This document shows positions 44,817 through 53,323 of a stretch of 64,000 bases of DNA, one piece after another. Source of the stretch: Caldilineaceae bacterium bin34 (GTDB taxonomy: Bacteria > Chloroflexota > Anaerolineae > Caldilineales > Caldilineaceae). The stretch spans positions 111,789 to 175,788 of the forward strand of contig MPMO01000001.1 of assembly GCA_002238555.1 (NCBI GenBank). The letters are read 5' to 3'. Numbering within the stretch: position 1 is the first letter of the stretch; every line of letters starts with the position of its first letter. Position numbers and translations under genes: made by a program. The notes beneath the pieces are model-generated. The model saw nothing but the letters and a program-made list of their open reading frames with translations. It had not been told where the DNA came from and did no database searches.

Positions 44817-45010
44817 GCTGCTCGGCCCACTTGCATCCGGCGGCTTGTTGCCCTGTTGCCGTCGCTGAAATCCCGCTTGGGCGACTTGCCGAATGCGTGC
44901 CAATCCCGATTGAACCAAGTCAACAACCACCAAAACCGGGCGAAGGTCGAGACCCGCCTGGAACCCGGCGGACTCAACCACCCGGGTGCCTGGCCTGTAC
45001 CGACACGCCC

Positions 45011-46063
45011 TCACCTCAAGTCGGGCACGGACAACAACCTGCCAATGAACTCCCCCAGCAGGTCAACGGACCTGCCTTCCAAGTGAAGCGCGTGGTCAAT
45101 CTCTTCCTGAGTCCGTCGGATCGCATCCTGTTGGCGACTGTACAAATGCAGGCACCGTTCCTTGATGTCGGCCGCGGCCAGCAGGGCCAGGGTGGCCTCC
45201 ACGTTCTCGGGCTTCATGTCCCTGCTGTACAACGCGAGCATGCGTTCGCCAATATCCCGATCGGCGAACGCCAGCGCGATGGGAAACGACTTCTTGCGGC
45301 GTCGGATATCCTGGTGCGGTGCCTTGCCAGTGTCGTCCGCATCCGCCCAGATGCCATTTATGTCATCAAGCATTTGATAAGCGATTCCGGTCTGCTCACC
45401 CAAACGCCTGAATCGCTCGCGCATGGGCCCATCGTTGGTGCTTAGGTGTGCGCCGCACGCCAGGCATGTTCCGAACAGGGCTGCGGTCTTGCCCTGAACC
45501 ATGCGGGTGTAGTCATCCAGCGACAGGCGGGAACGTTGCTCGAAGTCAATGTCCAGGAACTGGCCCTCCGTCAGGGCAATGCTGGTGTCAATCAGCATGG
45601 ACATGGCAACCGCCACGGTGTCCGACCCGAACCCGGTGCCATGCAACCCGGCCATGGCTCGGAATGTACAACCAAACAGGCCATCGCCCACATTGATGGC
45701 TTGGGGTATGCCCCAGATCTTCCAGACGGTCGGGGAGTGCCTTCTGTATTCGTCGCCGTCCTCGATGTCGTCGTGCAACAGGGAATAGGCGTGCAGGAGT
45801 TCGACACTGACCGCTGCCGGCAGGGCCTTCTCCGCGTCAAGTCCCAGGGTCCGGCATGCCAACAAAAGGAGCAAGGGCCGTGAACGCTTGCCAACGGAAC
45901 GGGCCATCGGCCTGAACTCCCTGTCGACCCAACCCATGTGGTAATGCATCATGCCCATGTACGGATCCAGGATGGGTTCCGGGCTCGCGAGGTGTTCCCG
46001 CAACGAGGTTTCCAGCATGCTGCGCCAGTCCGCAAGCAATGCTTCGAGTGTGGTGTCTTCCAT
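45011..46063 (-). CDS. polyprenyl synthetase (trans-isoprenyl diphosphate synthase)
   Basis: A 350-residue all-helical isoprenyl diphosphate synthase. The first Asp-rich motif is LLHDDIEDGDEYRR near residue 98 and the second is QMLDDINGIWADADD near 235; both bind Mg-diphosphate. GKRSRPLLLLLAC near 62 is the usual FARM-upstream basic segment. It would lengthen allylic diphosphates, with IPP/DMAPP supplied through the adjacent type 2 IPP isomerase on the same strand. The start ATG at 46063 has AAAGGGA about 6 nt upstream; an in-frame ATG two codons earlier is possible. Confidence 0.9.
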   Translation of the reverse strand: MEDTTLEALLADWRSMLETSLREHLASPEPILDPYMGMMHYHMGWVDREFRPMARSVGKRSRPLLLLLACRTLGLDAEKALPAAVSVELLHAYSLLHDDIEDGDEYRRHSPTVWKIWGIPQAINVGDGLFGCTFRAMAGLHGTGFGSDTVAVAMSMLIDTSIALTEGQFLDIDFEQRSRLSLDDYTRMVQGKTAALFGTCLACGAHLSTNDGPMRERFRRLGEQTGIAYQMLDDINGIWADADDTGKAPHQDIRRRKKSFPIALAFADRDIGERMLALYSRDMKPENVEATLALLAAADIKERCLHLYSRQQDAIRRTQEEIDHALHLEGRSVDLLGEFIGRLLSVPDLR

Positions 46064-46327
46064 CGTCATCCCTTTGCGTACTTCGGTTCCCATGGCAAGG
46101 CCGTCGATGTTCAGGAGTTCTCCCCTCGTTGGCCGCAAGCCGATGGGGAGCAGATTCTTGTCGACTCCAAGGCTCCGGCAGGAATTGGCATCGGGCGTTG
46201 CACAGAAACTGCCGCCTGTGTTTCCGGAACCGCGGCCACCGAGTACCGCCAAGGTCGTACCTGGAATCCCGACAGCATCGGGTCTTTCTACCCGCCAGGA
46301 TCGACAGACCGCCAAAGGCGAAACCCG

Positions 46328-47389
46328 CTATCCATTGAGTGGCGGTTCGGCGGGAACCACAATCCGCCGGTCCACATCCGACACCGTGAAGCAACCACTG
46401 CAAAACATGGCTATGCGCAGCACCGAGCCCCAAATCTCCAGTTCCTCGACGACAGCCTCCGCGGACTCCACTGCCTTGCGCAGGAGCGGCCCGGCCACTC
46501 CCGCCAGATCCGCACCCAGGGCCAAGGACTTCAGAATATCCAGCGGCGAACGCACCCCGCCGGACGCAATCACGAGCGGCCGGTCCAATCCTGCGGAACG
46601 GTCGCCGACGACGGCACCGACTTCCTGCAGGCATACGGCGGTGGGAGTGCCCCAATGCCGGAATGCGGCCGCAATCCTTTGTTGCCGCCGCGTCCCGGCC
46701 CGGTGCATTTCAACCTCGCTCCAGGATGTACCGCCGGCTCCGGCCACATCGATGCCGGCGACGCCAGCAGCCAGCAGCCGTTGGGCGGTGCGGCCATCGA
46801 TGCCCCACCCGACTTCCTTCACGATCACGGGCACCGGCAACTCCCGACATACCTGCTCGAGTTTCGCCAGCAGGCCCGTCCAGTCGGTGTCGCCTTCGGG
46901 CTGCACGCACTCCTGCAGGACGTTGAGGTGCAGGATCAGGGCCTCGGCCTCGATCGCCTCCACCACCTGCATGCATTCCGCGAGTCCGAACCCCTTGTTC
47001 AGCTGCACCAACCCCAGATTGGCCAGCAGCGGCACATCCGGCGCCGCGCGCCGCAAAGCCCGCCAGTTGCGAGCGGCCTGGCGTTCCTCCACCATGATGC
47101 GCTGGCTGCCAACCCCCATCGCAACGCGCCGGTGCTGCGCTGCCTCGGCCAGGTTCCGGTTTACCCGACTGGCGGTGTCCGTGCCGCCGGTCATGGAGCT
47201 GATCAGCAATGGCAGGGTCAAACGCCGTCCCAGGAACCGGGTCCCGGTGTCCACGCATTCAAGATTGCCTTCCGGCAAGGGGCAGTGTCGAATCCGATAC
47301 CGTTCGAAACCGTTGTGCACCCGTTCCGATTCCACGTCCTCGGCGAGGTTGATGCGGATGTGATCGTCTTTCCGGTTCTGGGAACTCAT
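46328..47389 (-). CDS. fni: type 2 isopentenyl-diphosphate delta-isomerase (FMN-dependent)
   Basis: A 353-residue FMN-dependent TIM-barrel isomerase that interconverts IPP and DMAPP. Family segments include RKDDHIRINL at the N-terminus, PLLISSMTGGT near 65, GVGSQRIMVE near 96, LNVLQECVQPEGD near 155, PVIVKEVGWGI near 185, GIDVAGAGGTSW near 213 and VIASGGVRSPLDILKSLALGA near 280. It lies 264 bp upstream of the polyprenyl synthase on the same strand, a common isoprenoid pairing. Confidence 0.94.
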   Translation of the reverse strand: MSSQNRKDDHIRINLAEDVESERVHNGFERYRIRHCPLPEGNLECVDTGTRFLGRRLTLPLLISSMTGGTDTASRVNRNLAEAAQHRRVAMGVGSQRIMVEERQAARNWRALRRAAPDVPLLANLGLVQLNKGFGLAECMQVVEAIEAEALILHLNVLQECVQPEGDTDWTGLLAKLEQVCRELPVPVIVKEVGWGIDGRTAQRLLAAGVAGIDVAGAGGTSWSEVEMHRAGTRRQQRIAAAFRHWGTPTAVCLQEVGAVVGDRSAGLDRPLVIASGGVRSPLDILKSLALGADLAGVAGPLLRKAVESAEAVVEELEIWGSVLRIAMFCSGCFTVSDVDRRIVVPAEPPLNG

Positions 47390-47504
47390 CGCGTTTTTCC
47401 ACCGGCAATCCAGTCTGGGCGAACGGTTTCAGGGCCCGGCCAGCGGTGTTGCCCGCGTGCATTGACCAATCCCGTCCGTGCGGGCACTACAGCCTCGGTT
47501 TTTG

Positions 47505-47532
47505 TTGACTCCGGCTCCGGCACTCCTATAGG
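47505..47532 (+). promoter_or_regulatory. promoter for acpP
   Basis: TTGACT at 47505-47510 and TATAGG at 47527-47532 with a 16-bp spacer, about 115 bp upstream of the acyl carrier protein start, in the gap after the divergent fni gene. Confidence 0.5.
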
Positions 47533-47648
47533 ATTCGGCACTGTGCAGGGACCTGACGTCAGGCATCCCGCATGCTTTGCTTTTTCCCCTTGGACCCGGT
47601 CGGGCCCAAGGATTCCCTACAACGCCGCCGAAGCTGGGAGACTGACCG

Positions 47649-47882
47649 ATGAGCTCTACACTTGACCGGGTCAAGGAAATCATCGTTGATCATCTGGATG
47701 TCGATTCCGATGAGATTCAGATGGATTCCAACTTCAGGGACGACCTGAATGCCGACAGCCTGGACCTGGTCGAACTAATCATGGCTTTCGAGGAAGAGTT
47801 CGAAAGCGAGATCAGCGACGAAGAGGCGCAGGCGTTGCAGTCCGTGGGCGATGTCGTGAACTACCTGGACAATCAAGGCTGA
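47649..47882 (+). CDS. acpP: acyl carrier protein
   Basis: A 77-residue acidic four-helix protein of standard ACP length. The 4'-phosphopantetheine attachment Ser is in [13 protein letters not shown] (Ser38). It carries growing acyl chains in fatty acid synthesis. It stands alone with its own promoter and a strong terminator, and GGGAG precedes the ATG. No fab genes are adjacent. Confidence 0.97.
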   Translation: MSSTLDRVKEIIVDHLDVDSDEIQMDSNFRDDLNADSLDLVELIMAFEEEFESEISDEEAQALQSVGDVVNYLDNQG

Positions 47883-47900
47883 ACCAATCCGGACATCGAA

Positions 47901-47929
47901 AAAGGTGGGGATACACACCCCACCTTTTT
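47901..47929 (+). terminator. intrinsic terminator after acpP
   Basis: AAAGGTGGGG pairs with CCCCACCTTT around ATACACA, followed by TTTT; it lies 18 bp after the acpP stop. The A-rich 5' side could also let it work for the minus-strand gene at 48023. Confidence 0.9.
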
Positions 47930-48022
47930 GATTCCTGGATTGCCTGCATAAGGACCAGCGTCCGGCACCGACCGGATCGGCGACACTCCGGAGCGTCTCG
48001 GTAGGCCGAGGCACCCAGCCCT

Positions 48023-48868
48023 TTAAAGCCCCGCTTCCGTCCAGCAGGCTCCCAAGGCCGTGCTTGTCTCGGCAATGGCTTCGTCGGCCGTCGCGTCCCG
48101 CAGGCGTTGCAGGAACGGTTCCACCGAGCAGGGGCCGTCGTAGTCAATGGACTTCAGCTGCCTCAGCAATCCGGCACAGTCGGTGACTCCGTTCGCGCCC
48201 GGCAAATCCCTGACCAGGTCCAGTTGTTCATCCGGCCCCAGGCCAGCCTGCCCGTCGTTCAGGTGTACCAGAACGATGTCCCGGTTGGTAAGACCGCCCA
48301 CGTCTTCCAATTGGGTGTGCGACGTGTACAGGTGAAACAGGTCAACCAGCAGCCCCACATTCGCACAGTCGAGGGCTGCCGCCAGTCCCAGCACCGAGTC
48401 CATGGTGTGCAGGAACGGATGGCGAAACGTATCCCTCAGGGTGCGGGGACCAATGAATTCCAAGCCCAGTCTCAGTCCGTGGAACTCCAGGGCGGCGGCG
48501 ACCGAACCAAGCCGGGCCACGTGAAAGTCCCAGTTGCTCTTGAAATCCCTGTCGTTGCTGCCCGGCATGACAACCGTCGTCGTACGGGCGTAGCCGGCAG
48601 CGTAGGCCGCATCGGCCATATCCGCGAAATTCCCGGTCAAGTCCCCTGCCAGCACCGCATCGGGGCCGGTGTACCGGAGCGGCAACATGACGATGCCGGG
48701 CACCAGGTCGTGGCTCTCGAGGATGTCCTGCACCTGGGACGCCCCCAGTTCCTTCAGTTCGGAGCCCGCGATGTCCACACCTTCAAAACCATGTTTCCGG
48801 GCCGCGGCACAGGATTCCGCGAAACCAAGGCGGTGCCCAAGCATGTTGGGATTGAGCGATCGATACAT
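48023..48868 (-). CDS. sugar phosphate isomerase/epimerase (xylose-isomerase-like TIM barrel)
   Basis: A 281-residue protein of the same barrel family as the 5978 gene. Metal-ligand regions are LGLEFIGPRTLRDTF near 135 (Glu), NVGLLVDLFHLYTSH near 170 (Asp, His), IVLVHLNDGQAG near 200 (His) and GPCSVEPFLQ near 250 (Glu). The start MYRSLNPNML is chosen because it lies at the barrel's first strand; the longer open frame upstream runs into a structured region without similarity. It is the last ordinary chromosomal gene before the mobile-element cluster. Confidence 0.85.
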   Translation of the reverse strand: MYRSLNPNMLGHRLGFAESCAAARKHGFEGVDIAGSELKELGASQVQDILESHDLVPGIVMLPLRYTGPDAVLAGDLTGNFADMADAAYAAGYARTTTVVMPGSNDRDFKSNWDFHVARLGSVAAALEFHGLRLGLEFIGPRTLRDTFRHPFLHTMDSVLGLAAALDCANVGLLVDLFHLYTSHTQLEDVGGLTNRDIVLVHLNDGQAGLGPDEQLDLVRDLPGANGVTDCAGLLRQLKSIDYDGPCSVEPFLQRLRDATADEAIAETSTALGACWTEAGL

Positions 48869-49358
48869 ACACCATCTGTTCCTTAAAACTTGTTGGTTTT
48901 CAGGTAATTCGCTCTCGGTTGATAAGGGCTTATGGTCCCTTGCAACTCGAGTCCGGGTGGAGCAGTCCCCACCGCGACCGGGTCGAAACCGGCGACACAC
49001 AACCCCATGCCCTGCGCTCCCCTTACGGTAAACCGGCGAACCTGACGACCCGCTACCGTGCGTCCGTCGTTCGGTCGATTGCGATGCATGAGCATGGTCA
49101 AGGTCATGTGCCCGCGGCAGGAAACCTTCCTGCCGTGTGGTGGTAGCGGAACATCCGCTACCGGCTTGGCACATCCAAATCCAAGCCGCGCATGCTGTGA
49201 CAGTGGGCTCACAGCGAACCCCTTGGTGGCATTGGCTCTCCCATCCACTGTCAAGTTGTCACAAGGGGCAACGCAACAGGTGGCTTGTTCAAGTTCCAGT
49301 TCACTGACTTGCACGGGGAATCCTAACGGAAGACCCGCCGCCGACGTAACTATCGGAG
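48869..49358 (-). other. 490-bp gene-free structured region left of the insertion sequence
   Basis: I see no gene. The stretch is packed with inverted repeats: CGGCAGGAA/TTCCTGCCG at 49115-49135, GGTAGCGGA/TCCGCTACC at 49142-49162, and GCTGTGA/TCACAGC near 49195-49215. Read on the minus strand it ends in a GC-rich run of short hairpins close to position 48910, reminiscent of the 3' end of tnpB-type elements, but no tnpB coding sequence adjoins it. It may be a remnant of a lost element. Confidence 0.4.
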
Positions 49359-49389
49359 GGCACTGTTTCAATCTCGTTGATATTGGTTG
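49359..49389 (+). repeat. left terminal inverted repeat of insertion sequence copy 1
   Basis: Starts GGCACTGTTTCAATCTCG. The same sequence is found at 63513 and, reverse-complemented, at the right end of this element (about 51622-51651). Confidence 0.85.
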
Positions 49390-50101
49390 CGGGCGCGCAG
49401 ACGGCGAGGGCTGCCTACAATGGGGTTTGACACAACCACCAAGGAGGGTCCCCGCCGTGGATTTCAGTCCCAGCTCCTGCTGACCCCGAACGCCAACGGG
49501 CGTTGCCCGAGGATCCGGGCCCCTGCCCCCATGGCGGCGCCCGTGCCGGGCGCCCTGGACGTCCAGTGCTGGCCGTGCAAGGCCTGCCTCGGCAGCGCCT
49601 CGCCCCTGCCCCCCGGCGTGACCTCCCGCCAGCGCCCGCAGACCTTCCGTGAGCTGGCGGCCGACCTGTATGTGCACAGCGTCCGTTGCCGGGGCCTCGC
49701 CCGCATCCTGGCCCTGCTGGGCTGCGGGGTAGGCGCCGCCACGCTGTGGCGGGACGTGCAGGCCGTGGCCCCCGGACGGGAACCCGACCCGCAGGCGCCG
49801 CTGCCGGCCTGGGTCGAGGTGGACGAGACCTGGCTGCCCGTCGACGGCGCCAAGCGGCCCGTGACCGTGGTCCTGGGCCCGCAGGGGGAACGGCTGGACC
49901 TGCGCCTGAGTGGTCCCGGCTTCGACTGGAACGACGGGTTCATGGTCCTGGCGGAACGGGGCGTGCGGGGCGTGACGACCGACGACGCCCCGGCGTACGG
50001 CCCGGCCCTGCGGGCCTCCGGCTTGGACCGGCAGCCGTGCGCCGTGCACATGCAGCGCACCGTGGGACGGCACATCCGCCGCATCGACGACGACGGTCTG
50101 A

Positions 50102-51241
50102 TACCAATCGAGTATACTAGCGGCGTTTAGTGATTGCACCTGGTTGCCAAGGGGGAAGGGGGACCCATGACCCGCAAGGTTGTCATCACGTGGGCGGCCG
50201 CGGACACGACCGCGGCGCTGCATGCCCAGTACCGGGCCGAACGGGAGCCCGAAGTGCGTACGCGGCTGCATGCCTTGTGGCTGTTGCGGCAGGGCGAGCC
50301 GCCGGCGGCGGTGGCCGCGGCCGTGGGCGTGGGGCTGCGCAGTGTGCACCGGTGGCTGCAGTGGTATCGGGAGGGCGGCCTGGCGCAGGTGCGCAGTCGG
50401 CGCAAGGGCGGTCCGGGCAAGCCCTCCTTCCTGACGCCGGCGCAGGAGCGGCAGGTGGTGGCGGAGGCGGCCCAGGGGGTGTTCGGGAGCGCGCAGGCGG
50501 TGCGGGACTGGATTGAGGAGCGGTTCGGGGTGGTCTACACCCGCGACAGCATGTACACGCTGCTGCCGCGGCTGGGGATCCGGCTGAAGGTGCCCCGGCC
50601 CCGACATGCGAAGACGGATCCTCAGGCCCAGGCGACCTGGAAAAAGGGGGGCTCGGGGCGTGCCTGGCCGCGGTCGGCCTGAAGGCGGGGCAGGGGATCG
50701 TGTGGGGCGACGAGATGCGATGGGACCTGTGGCACGCGGTGCGCAAGGTGTGGGCGCCGCGCGGGGTGGCCGTGTCCCGGGAGGTCCCAAGCGGCCGGTC
50801 CTACCTCCATGTGGCGGTCGCCCTCGATCCGATGACGGGGCAGCTGTGGTGGGCCTGGCAGCAGAACAGGAAGGGCGAGGAGATGGCTTGCATCCGGGGG
50901 GCCTGGGCCGAGGAACCCGGCATTGACGGCTGGGTCTGGGACGGGGCCGGCGGCCACAAGGGCGCGGACAGGCAGGCCATCGAGGCACCCCAAGTCGTGC
51001 CGCCGCCCTACGCCCCCGAGTTAAACCCCGTGGAGCGCTTCTTCCAAGAGCTGCGCCGGGCCCTGGGGGACCGGGTCCATTCCAACCCTGGAGGCCAAGC
51101 AGGAAGCCCTGGAACCGATCCTGAGGGCCTGGCAGGCGGATCCGGAGCGGGTCAAGCAACTGTGCGGCTGGCGCTGGATCCGGGAGGCCCTGACCGACCT
51201 GCCTGCCGACACTGTAATGTCATAATCATACTGGATTGGTA
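50102..51241 (+). mobile_element. IS630-family insertion sequence nested in insertion sequence copy 1
   Basis: Ends are imperfect inverted repeats beginning TACCAATCGAGTAT on the left and, reverse-complemented, TACCAATCCAGTATG on the right. It is flanked by TGA at 50099-50101 and 51242-51244. Removing the element plus one TGA restores the transposase frame as G-L-T-H-L-D-R, matching copy 2. IS630 elements normally duplicate TA, and read that way the element is 50104-51239. Length is about 1.14 kb. Confidence 0.82.
50167..51225 (+). pseudogene. IS630-family transposase in two frames, with an additional frameshift
   Basis: Frame 1 (50167-50682) encodes the HTH half (VAAAVGVGLRSVHRWLQWY). The DDE half lies in the -1 frame from about 50640 (WGDEMRW, then WVWDGAGGHKG, then PYAPELNPVERFFQELRRAL, giving D, D and E). 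The switch falls on A-AAG-GGG at about 50643-50650, a slippery heptamer suited to -1 frameshifting. A further single-base insertion near 51090 throws the C-terminus out of frame; in the corrected frame it reads KQEALEPILRAWQADPERV and stops at TAA 51223-51225. The copy is therefore probably dead. Confidence 0.78.
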
Positions 51242-51621
51242 TGACCCACTTGGACCGGGTGCTGCTGCCAATCCTGCAGCGGCTGGCCCGGGAACGGCCG
51301 CCGGAGGCGGGGCCGTTCCTGCTGAACCTCTGGGCCGCGGTGAGGCAGGGCCGCGTGCGCCTGTAGCCGGAGGTGCAGGCCCTGCTGTGGCACCTCATGG
51401 AAGGCTGGAACGACCTGGTGCGCAGCCAACGGGATCCCGCCGTGCCCACCTCCACCAACCGCTTGGAGGGCTGGTTTGGCCGCTTCAAGCCCCGGGCCCG
51501 CCTGACGCGGGGGCTGAAGACCGAGGCGGGCACTCTCAACTTCGTGCAAGGATGGCCCACGGCATGGCCTGAACCGACGCACGGAACCCCGCTGGCAGGG
51601 AGGCTGCCGATGACGGCCCGC

Positions 51622-51651
51622 CACCAATGTCAACGAGATTGAAACAGTGCC
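51622..51651 (-). repeat. right terminal inverted repeat of insertion sequence copy 1
   Basis: Reverse complement of the left repeat, with one difference (GACATTGG against GATATTGG on the complementary strand). Confidence 0.85.
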
Positions 51652-51655
51652 CCAT

Positions 51656-51673
51656 GGGGATTATATACTTGTG
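51656..51673 (+). repeat. left terminal inverted repeat of the tnpB element
   Basis: GGGGATTATATACTTGTG; matches the reverse complement of 53264-53281 at 17 of 18 positions. Confidence 0.65.
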
Positions 51674-51764
51674 TGCTACACGGACGTGCCATCATGGTGG
51701 AGGTCATGAGTGTTATCAGCACTGCACGACCTCCCGACAACGCCGGTTGAAGACACCAACCAGG

Positions 51765-53276
51765 ATGTCCAACTCCCATTCTACCCCTCCGATCCCGACC
51801 GCAATCCGCAGCGAGCGGTACCGGGTGCGGTTTGACAGCCGTCGGCAGGCGGAGTTGTGTGCGCAGACGGCGGGTGCCAACCGCTTCGTCTGGAATCTGT
51901 TCCTGGCGAACAACGACTGGCGCTACCGCGTGTGCCGCAAGGCCCGGGGCTACGGCCGGTGGACCGACTTCCCGGAGGCGCAGCGGCCACTGCTTGTGGA
52001 CCCCAGCCGGACCTGGCAGTCCATGTACAAGCGGTTCGCGATGATCCGCAGCGGGAAGTACGACCGCGAGTTCCAGGCTTTCCTGGCATCGCCCGAAGGT
52101 GCCGTATACGCGGAGCAGGACCTGTCCTGGCTGCGCGATCTGCCCAGTGCTCCCGTCCGTCATGTGTTGAAGTATTTGGACGCGGCCTACCGGCGTTTCC
52201 ACAAGGCGCACGCCGAGGCCAAGGCGGAGGGCAGGTCCCTGCCCCGGCGGAAGTCCGACGGCAAGCCCCAGTATTTCCCGCGCCGGAAGGGCCGGCAGGG
52301 ACGCAAGCCCGACGGCTTCACCATTCCGGACCATGTGAGGATGGACGGCCATCGGTTGCACCTGCCCCGGATGGGGTGGGTCCGGCTGGAGCGCGGCCGC
52401 AATTTTCCGTACAGGGGGTGCGCGCCCAAGACCGTGCGGCTGTTGAAGGAAGGTACGGACCGGCATCCGAAGTGGTATGCAACCGTTGCCTACGCGGTGC
52501 CGACAGCGCGTTTGAAACCGGCCGCCAATGACGGCGAGTTGGGCGTGGACCGCAATGTCCGGCAGGCCACGGACAGTGAGGGTGCGGTGTATGAACAGCC
52601 GGACACAACCAATCTGGACGCCAACATCAAGCGCAAGCAGCGCAAGGCGGCCAAGGCCCGGGAGCGTTCCCGTCAGAGCGGCCAACCCATGTCCAACCGC
52701 GGCCGACGCATCTGCGGCCAACTGCGCAAGCTGCACCGCAAGAAGAGGCGACGGCGGGAGAACGCTGCCCACCGGCACAGCCGGCAAATGGCGGACACGG
52801 CGCACGCCGTGGTGGTCGAGGATCTGAACGTCCAGGCCATGACGCAGAGCGCGCAGGGCACAGTCGAGAAGCCCGGCACGAACGTGAAGGCCAAGTCCGG
52901 ACTCAACCGGGAGATATTGGCCTCCGGCTGGGGCCGGTTGGAACGCCACCTGGACTACAAGGCCGGCTTGGTGGTGAAGGTGGATCCGGCCTACACCTCG
53001 CAGACCTGCGCGGTCTGCGGACATGTCGACAAGGAGAATCGGAAGACCCGGGCTACATTCAAATGCATGGCCTGCGGATACACTGCGAATGCAGACCGCA
53101 ACGCCGCCATCAACATTCTGGACAGGGGCCGACCCCTGATCCGACAGGCCCGAGGGGAAGGGGCTTCTGCGCGGCGAGGGGCGTTTGGCACCAGGCCAAC
53201 CCCGATGATACGCGAACCGGATATGCCAACGTCACCGCCCGGACCCTCGGTTCCGGCGTGGTACACAGGTATATAA
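51765..53276 (+). CDS. tnpB: RNA-guided endonuclease TnpB (IS200/IS605-type accessory nuclease)
   Basis: A 503-residue TnpB, the ancestor-type relative of Cas12. The RuvC active site is intact: Asp262 in LGVDRNVRQ, Glu352 in VVVEDLNVQAMT and Asp444 in TANADRNAAINIL. The zinc ribbon CAVCG...CMACG lies between the last two, and the N-terminus carries the typical helix-turn-helix-like RVRFDSRRQAELC...NRFVWNLFLAN. TnpB cuts DNA matching a guide read from the element's right end and helps the element persist. The ATG at 51765 gives the usual N-terminus; the longer open frame runs into the neighbouring repeat. No tnpA is present. Confidence 0.92.
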   Translation: MSNSHSTPPIPTAIRSERYRVRFDSRRQAELCAQTAGANRFVWNLFLANNDWRYRVCRKARGYGRWTDFPEAQRPLLVDPSRTWQSMYKRFAMIRSGKYDREFQAFLASPEGAVYAEQDLSWLRDLPSAPVRHVLKYLDAAYRRFHKAHAEAKAEGRSLPRRKSDGKPQYFPRRKGRQGRKPDGFTIPDHVRMDGHRLHLPRMGWVRLERGRNFPYRGCAPKTVRLLKEGTDRHPKWYATVAYAVPTARLKPAANDGELGVDRNVRQATDSEGAVYEQPDTTNLDANIKRKQRKAAKARERSRQSGQPMSNRGRRICGQLRKLHRKKRRRRENAAHRHSRQMADTAHAVVVEDLNVQAMTQSAQGTVEKPGTNVKAKSGLNREILASGWGRLERHLDYKAGLVVKVDPAYTSQTCAVCGHVDKENRKTRATFKCMACGYTANADRNAAINILDRGRPLIRQARGEGASARRGAFGTRPTPMIREPDMPTSPPGPSVPAWYTGI

Positions 53277-53281
53277 TCCCC
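53264..53281 (-). repeat. right terminal inverted repeat of the tnpB element
   Basis: Reads GGGGATTATATACCTGTG on the minus strand; it begins inside the last codons of tnpB. Confidence 0.65.
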
Positions 53282-53323
53282 TAACTATCGTTCCGGTGCG
53301 CAGTGGAACATCGGGACACACCC

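Larger units (their letters stand above)
49420..51572 (+). pseudogene. DDE transposase of insertion sequence copy 1, interrupted and decayed
   Basis: The N-terminal part (49420-50098) has a Cys-rich segment (CWPCKAC), a helical region and the first two acidic residues, in VEVDETWLPVDG and GVTTDDAPAYG, followed by AVHMQRTVGRHI. It is cut by the IS630-family element. Resuming at 51244 it reads THLDRVLLPILQRLA and then TNRLEGWFGRFKPRARL, where the Glu would complete the DDE triad. A TAG at 51364-51366 replaces the CAC of copy 2, and a 1-nt deletion near 51549 shifts the C-terminus. The family is not one I can name with confidence. Confidence 0.8.
49359..51651 (+). mobile_element. insertion sequence copy 1 (decayed), interrupted by an IS630-family element
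   Basis: The element is bounded by inverted repeats starting GGCACTGTTTCAATCTCG at 49359 and its reverse complement ending at 51651. They match over about 28 bp with one mismatch. Without the nested insertion it would be about 1.15 kb with one transposase gene. A second copy, inverted, begins at 63513. No direct target duplication is visible at its outer ends. Internal stop and frameshift mutations show that this copy is inactive. Confidence 0.85.
51656..53281 (+). mobile_element. tnpB-only element with short terminal inverted repeats
   Basis: The 1.63-kb segment is bounded by GGGGATTATATACTTGTG at 51656-51673 and its reverse complement (17 of 18 positions) at 53264-53281. It contains only tnpB and starts 4 bp after the end of the neighbouring insertion sequence. 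Ordinary IS200/IS605 and IS607 elements lack such inverted termini. There is no tnpA in the window. Confidence 0.65.

Noticed and set aside
50102..50103. TA dinucleotides as the IS630 target duplication
   Set aside because: They are present at both ends, but the TA reading leaves five extra bases and a stop in the target gene, while the TGA reading restores it exactly; kept as the alternative rather than the preferred call.
48883..51159. A 758-codon open frame on the minus strand across the mobile region
   Set aside because: It runs antisense through two transposase genes, is extremely rich in Pro/Arg/Gly as expected from GC-rich antisense, and has no recognisable domain.
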